Source: Podila epigama (Eukaryota > Mortierellomycota > Mortierellomycetes > Mortierellales > Mortierellaceae). Taken from it: 10,329 nt of DNA. How positions within the stretch are numbered: the stretch's first letter is position 1; the number at the start of each line of letters is the position of its first letter. The position numbers were made by a program, and so were the translations under genes. The notes beneath the pieces were generated by a model that worked only from the letters and a program-made list of their open reading frames with translations, had not been told where the DNA came from and searched no databases. Where the stretch lies: NCBI GenBank assembly GCA_015679605.1, contig JAAAVE010000823.1:2794-13122 (forward strand), read 5' to 3'. Of this stretch, positions 7,801 to 10,329 are shown one piece after another.

Positions 7801-10309
7801 TAAAAAAGAACTGTACTATCCAATGTATTGGAAAGCTCTCCGTATCTTTGCAAGCTCTGTCGCAGTGTTCCTAGCTGTAAAGTTTTTATGACGCCGTTCG
7901 TTCCTGAGAAATATGTACGGAAATCATGCTAAAAAAAATACTAAAACTTTTATGACACATGGTCACTATATAGGTATGCGTCGTAATCGGGTCAGTAGCA
8001 TGCCTGATGATCTTCAAAGCGTGGTGTAGGAACCATGTGGCTGGGCCATATGTATCCGTCATTGCAACTGCAATGCTCAACTTGATCATTATTATCATTC
8101 TGGGAGAGGTATGGAGCGCCTTTGCCTTGTTGTATGTTACCTCTAGAATGAAGAGAGTCGTGATGGAATTTTTGACCAAAACAATTCTCTAAATGCCCTA
8201 GATATGGTGTCGACTAGCAGAATGGCTCACTGACAAGGAGAACCACAAGTATACAGATTCCTATGAAGGTGTGTGTGAACACGTCTTTCTTGTGAAAATT
8301 TTGGCGTATATTCGTTGGCAATCCTTCCTTCTTAACACTTCCGCTCTCTCTCGATTTAGATTCTTTGATCATCAAGCGTTACCTCTTTGACTTTACCAAC
8401 ATGTATGCCACGCTCTTTTACTATGCCTTCTTCAAGGCTCCTGTAAGTTCATTGTTCATGAGATATGCTTTTTTTTTTTATCATTTGTCTTTCTGTTCCT
8501 GAATTCATCCATAGCCATTCTAAAGTCTAACAAATATTTTGTAATCAAGTTTGGACGCAAAATTTTTATCCACAAGCCTGATCTCCAAGACGAATGTCTA
8601 TACGATGCTTGTATTACCGAGTTGTCAGTCCAACTTGCGGTTGTTTTCATCGGCAAGCAGTTCCTGAATGCCTTATTCGAAATGGTTTTCCCGTAAGCCT
8701 GACTTTTTTTTTTTGGATGTTACAAATTTTACTTTGCCCCTTCTCCCAACATATGCCATTAGTTTCTTATAGCCTTACCTTCATTTGAATGGGAATAGTT
8801 GGATCGAAAGGACTTGGAACCGAAAAAAGATTTTAGCCGAACAGGCCCTCAAAAGTCGGCAGTATCATGAAAGTAGAAAGCGTACACGGGCACCAGAATG
8901 GGTCAAAGACGATGATCTCCCAAGCTACCAGGGTAGAATTCTAAAATGCTACCGCAAAACGGGTATGTAAAAGAAGGCATGAAGGCAGCGTTCTTGTAGA
9001 TTTTTTTTTTTTTGTTCTTGGACATACTGTGCACGCAAATGATATCCAAAGTCAATGCAAGTATATGAGACCTGTATTACCTTTTTAATCTTGTCTACAT
9101 TGTTGAAATTGCAATAGTGATCCAGTTTGGGTTTTGCACCTTGTTCGTGACATCCTTCCCAGTGGCACCAGCGTTTGCACTGGTCAACAACTGGATTGAT
9201 ATTCGTTTGGAAGCCTATCGACTTTTGACACAGTATCAAAGGCCCATTGCGCTACGCGCCCAAGATATTGGTATGTTCTAAGAAAGAGAGGAAAGATTGT
9301 CAATGGGCTATATGGAAAATTTGATTCGTCAATAACTTATTCTTTTTTTTTCTTTGTTGTTCTAATGCTCTCTTGTCAATTTGAATTTATGGTTTCTCTG
9401 TTAGGGATGTGGGAAAAGATTATGGAGTTTGTTTCCTTTACCTCTGTCATCACCAACGCCTCCATTATCGCGTTCAGTTCACTATGGATCAAACAAAACC
9501 TCTTTGTAAAATACCTTCACGCGAACCAAGAAGGAGAACTATTGGCGGCACGACTGGGGTTTATTCTTGTCTTTGAACATGTCGTGTTTCTCTTCAAGAT
9601 CATTCTTCGGTCCTCGATTCCAAGTGTGCCCCTGACGATTAAGCTTGCTGTTGAACGATCGAAACATTTGAACAGGGTTGCGAATAGTGGACAACAAGAC
9701 TTGTCGGAACTGGATGAGGATTTGGATATGTATAGTACCAGTGAATCGGAAGGTGAAGATGGGGATGGGGATGATGATGAAGACGAAGAAGATGAAGGGG
9801 AGAGGGATTCGGGTTCATTTGGAGCAGGCCGCAATGGTGATAGCTTCTTAGGCCCAGAACTGGGCCGTGTACACTCGGATATCCCGGCACATGGTATCTC
9901 ATTACACGATGACAGTGGGAGTAGGCCTGTCGCTCAACGTAGTAAAACTTGGGTACCTACATTTAGCATGCTCCGCAAGAACTCTGTCAAAGAAACTTTG
10001 CAAGGCCGCCAAGCACAGCCGCCTCAAAATCCACGAGAACTCCAAGAAGAAGTTGAAATACGGAGACGCGAATCTGGCAAACAGCGGTCGTCAGAGGCGC
10101 TACGCCCTGATGCGAGTTACCTCCCAACCGTTGCCGAGTATCCATCTTACAAGACCTCTCCTCAAAGCAACGGCCATAACAGCAACAGCAGCTCACAGGG
10201 ATCCGAAAAAGTTTTGCACCATCGACAAAGTCTCACTCGCCCGACCCCTCAGCGTGTCAACACGGAGATGGATGGTGAATGGGTTGTTCTCGACGAACCT
10301 CATGTTTGA
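4812..10309 (+). CDS. Anoctamin/TMEM16 family membrane protein (Ca2+-activated scramblase or channel type); 12 exons
   Basis: Spliced model of 1412 residues: exons 4812-5493, 5602-6578, 6712-6990, 7098-7444, 7573-7876, 7974-8108, 8202-8268, 8360-8442, 8550-8692, 8799-8962, 9118-9270, 9405-10309; every join keeps frame. Residues 1-187 are Ser-rich and disordered. Residues 188-262 and 488-650 look like the two halves of the cytosolic anoctamin domain (e.g. KVLAPFWRLEEEAQ, FFQTSRRGYLVNSIMMRT). Then come [22 protein letters not shown] and TM1 (~727-760), FDNVLTMPFALFMSIW (TM2), TM3 (~846-883), LNLIIIIILGE (TM4), TM5 (~934-958), TM6 with N998 and E1002, VIQFGFCTLFVTSFPVAPAF (TM7), D1088/E1092 (TM8), TM9 and TM10 (~1160-1180). 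The tail (~1181-1412) has an acidic run (1229-1246). TMEM16 proteins are dimers that scramble lipids or conduct anions; Ist2-type fungal members also tether ER to plasma membrane. Which of these applies is unknown. The protein is much longer than compact fungal scramblases (about 735 residues). Confidence -1.
5494..5601 (+). other. Intron 1 of the anoctamin gene, frame-neutral and stop-free
   Basis: Donor GGTAACTC, acceptor CTCCTTAG, 108 nt, phase 1. Splicing joins VDHAIDAF to ADAKGADALAQLVY, a smooth helix-like continuation, whereas reading through adds 36 hydrophobic, Pro/Cys/Ser-rich residues. A CTCAC branch candidate lies about 35 nt before the acceptor. Because it has no stop and a length divisible by three, retention would give a longer protein. 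I favour splicing. Confidence -1.
6333..6359 (+). repeat. Polyhistidine codon run in the anoctamin gene
   Basis: CAT/CAC codons give HHHDHHHHH at residues 472-480, just before a basic RLRRRG stretch and the second half of the cytosolic domain. It could bind metal ions or simply be slippage-derived low complexity. Confidence -1.
8443..8549 (+). other. Intron 8 of the anoctamin gene (typical intron of this window)
   Basis: Donor GTAAGT, T11 run at 8469-8479, branch site TCTAAC about 22 nt before the acceptor AATCAAG. It is 107 nt long, phase 0, and joins YAFFKAP to FGRKIFIHKPD, the expected TM5-TM6 loop. It shows the consensus that guided the other splice calls: GTATGT/GTAAGT donors and YAG acceptors. 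Confidence -1.
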
Positions 10310-10329
10310 AGGACATGCTTCTCACAAAA

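Noticed and set aside
9061-9117. Reading upstream of VIQFGF as coding (YIVEIAIVIQ) to restore an acidic residue in TM7
   Set aside because: A stop lies a few codons upstream in that frame, there is no good acceptor before it, and the Glu would sit two residues out of register. The TTGCAATAG acceptor is better.

Overview
The window is a eukaryotic, almost certainly fungal, stretch. It holds two spliced protein-coding genes that diverge from a shared, repeat-rich intergenic region. Short introns (91-155 nt) with GT...AG ends and recognisable branch sites such as TCTAAC and ATACTAAAAC, CT-rich leaders, and long Ser/Gln/His-rich disordered protein segments point to a filamentous fungus. The protein style suggests an early-diverging group (Mucoromycota/Mortierellomycota), but that placement is inference from protein style, not a search. 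No RNA gene, transposon, CRISPR array or prokaryotic signal was seen.

Left part (1-2932, minus strand): a three-exon gene for an 858-residue protein. About 600 residues of Ser/Pro/Gln-rich, probably disordered sequence are followed by a class I S-adenosylmethionine-dependent methyltransferase domain of the fungal UMTA/LaeA-like type. Its N-terminus matches an N-myristoylation signal followed by a basic cluster.

Middle part (2933-4811): about 1.9 kb of non-coding DNA between the two start codons. It holds a CT-rich leader for each gene, a (CAA)16 microsatellite, a 9-bp minisatellite, an 11-bp tandem duplication carrying CCAAT, a GGGAATATTCCC palindrome, a 16-bp inverted repeat built from YAACTG (Myb-type) units around a (CA)n tract, an E-box, and three GTCCCCT copies that resemble stress response elements.

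Right part (4812-10309, plus strand): a twelve-exon gene for a 1412-residue anoctamin/TMEM16 protein (Ca2+-activated phospholipid scramblase / chloride channel family). All eleven introns could be placed by joining conserved family motifs, and the joined frame stays open from ATG to TGA. The model keeps the acidic Ca2+-site residues in TM6 and TM8, but lacks the two conserved glutamates of TM7 (Cys and Lys instead). It also carries a disordered insertion of about 230 residues inside its cytosolic N-terminal domain.

Whether the two genes work together is unknown. The head-to-head layout allows shared regulation, and both products may act at membranes, but nothing in the sequence proves a joint pathway.
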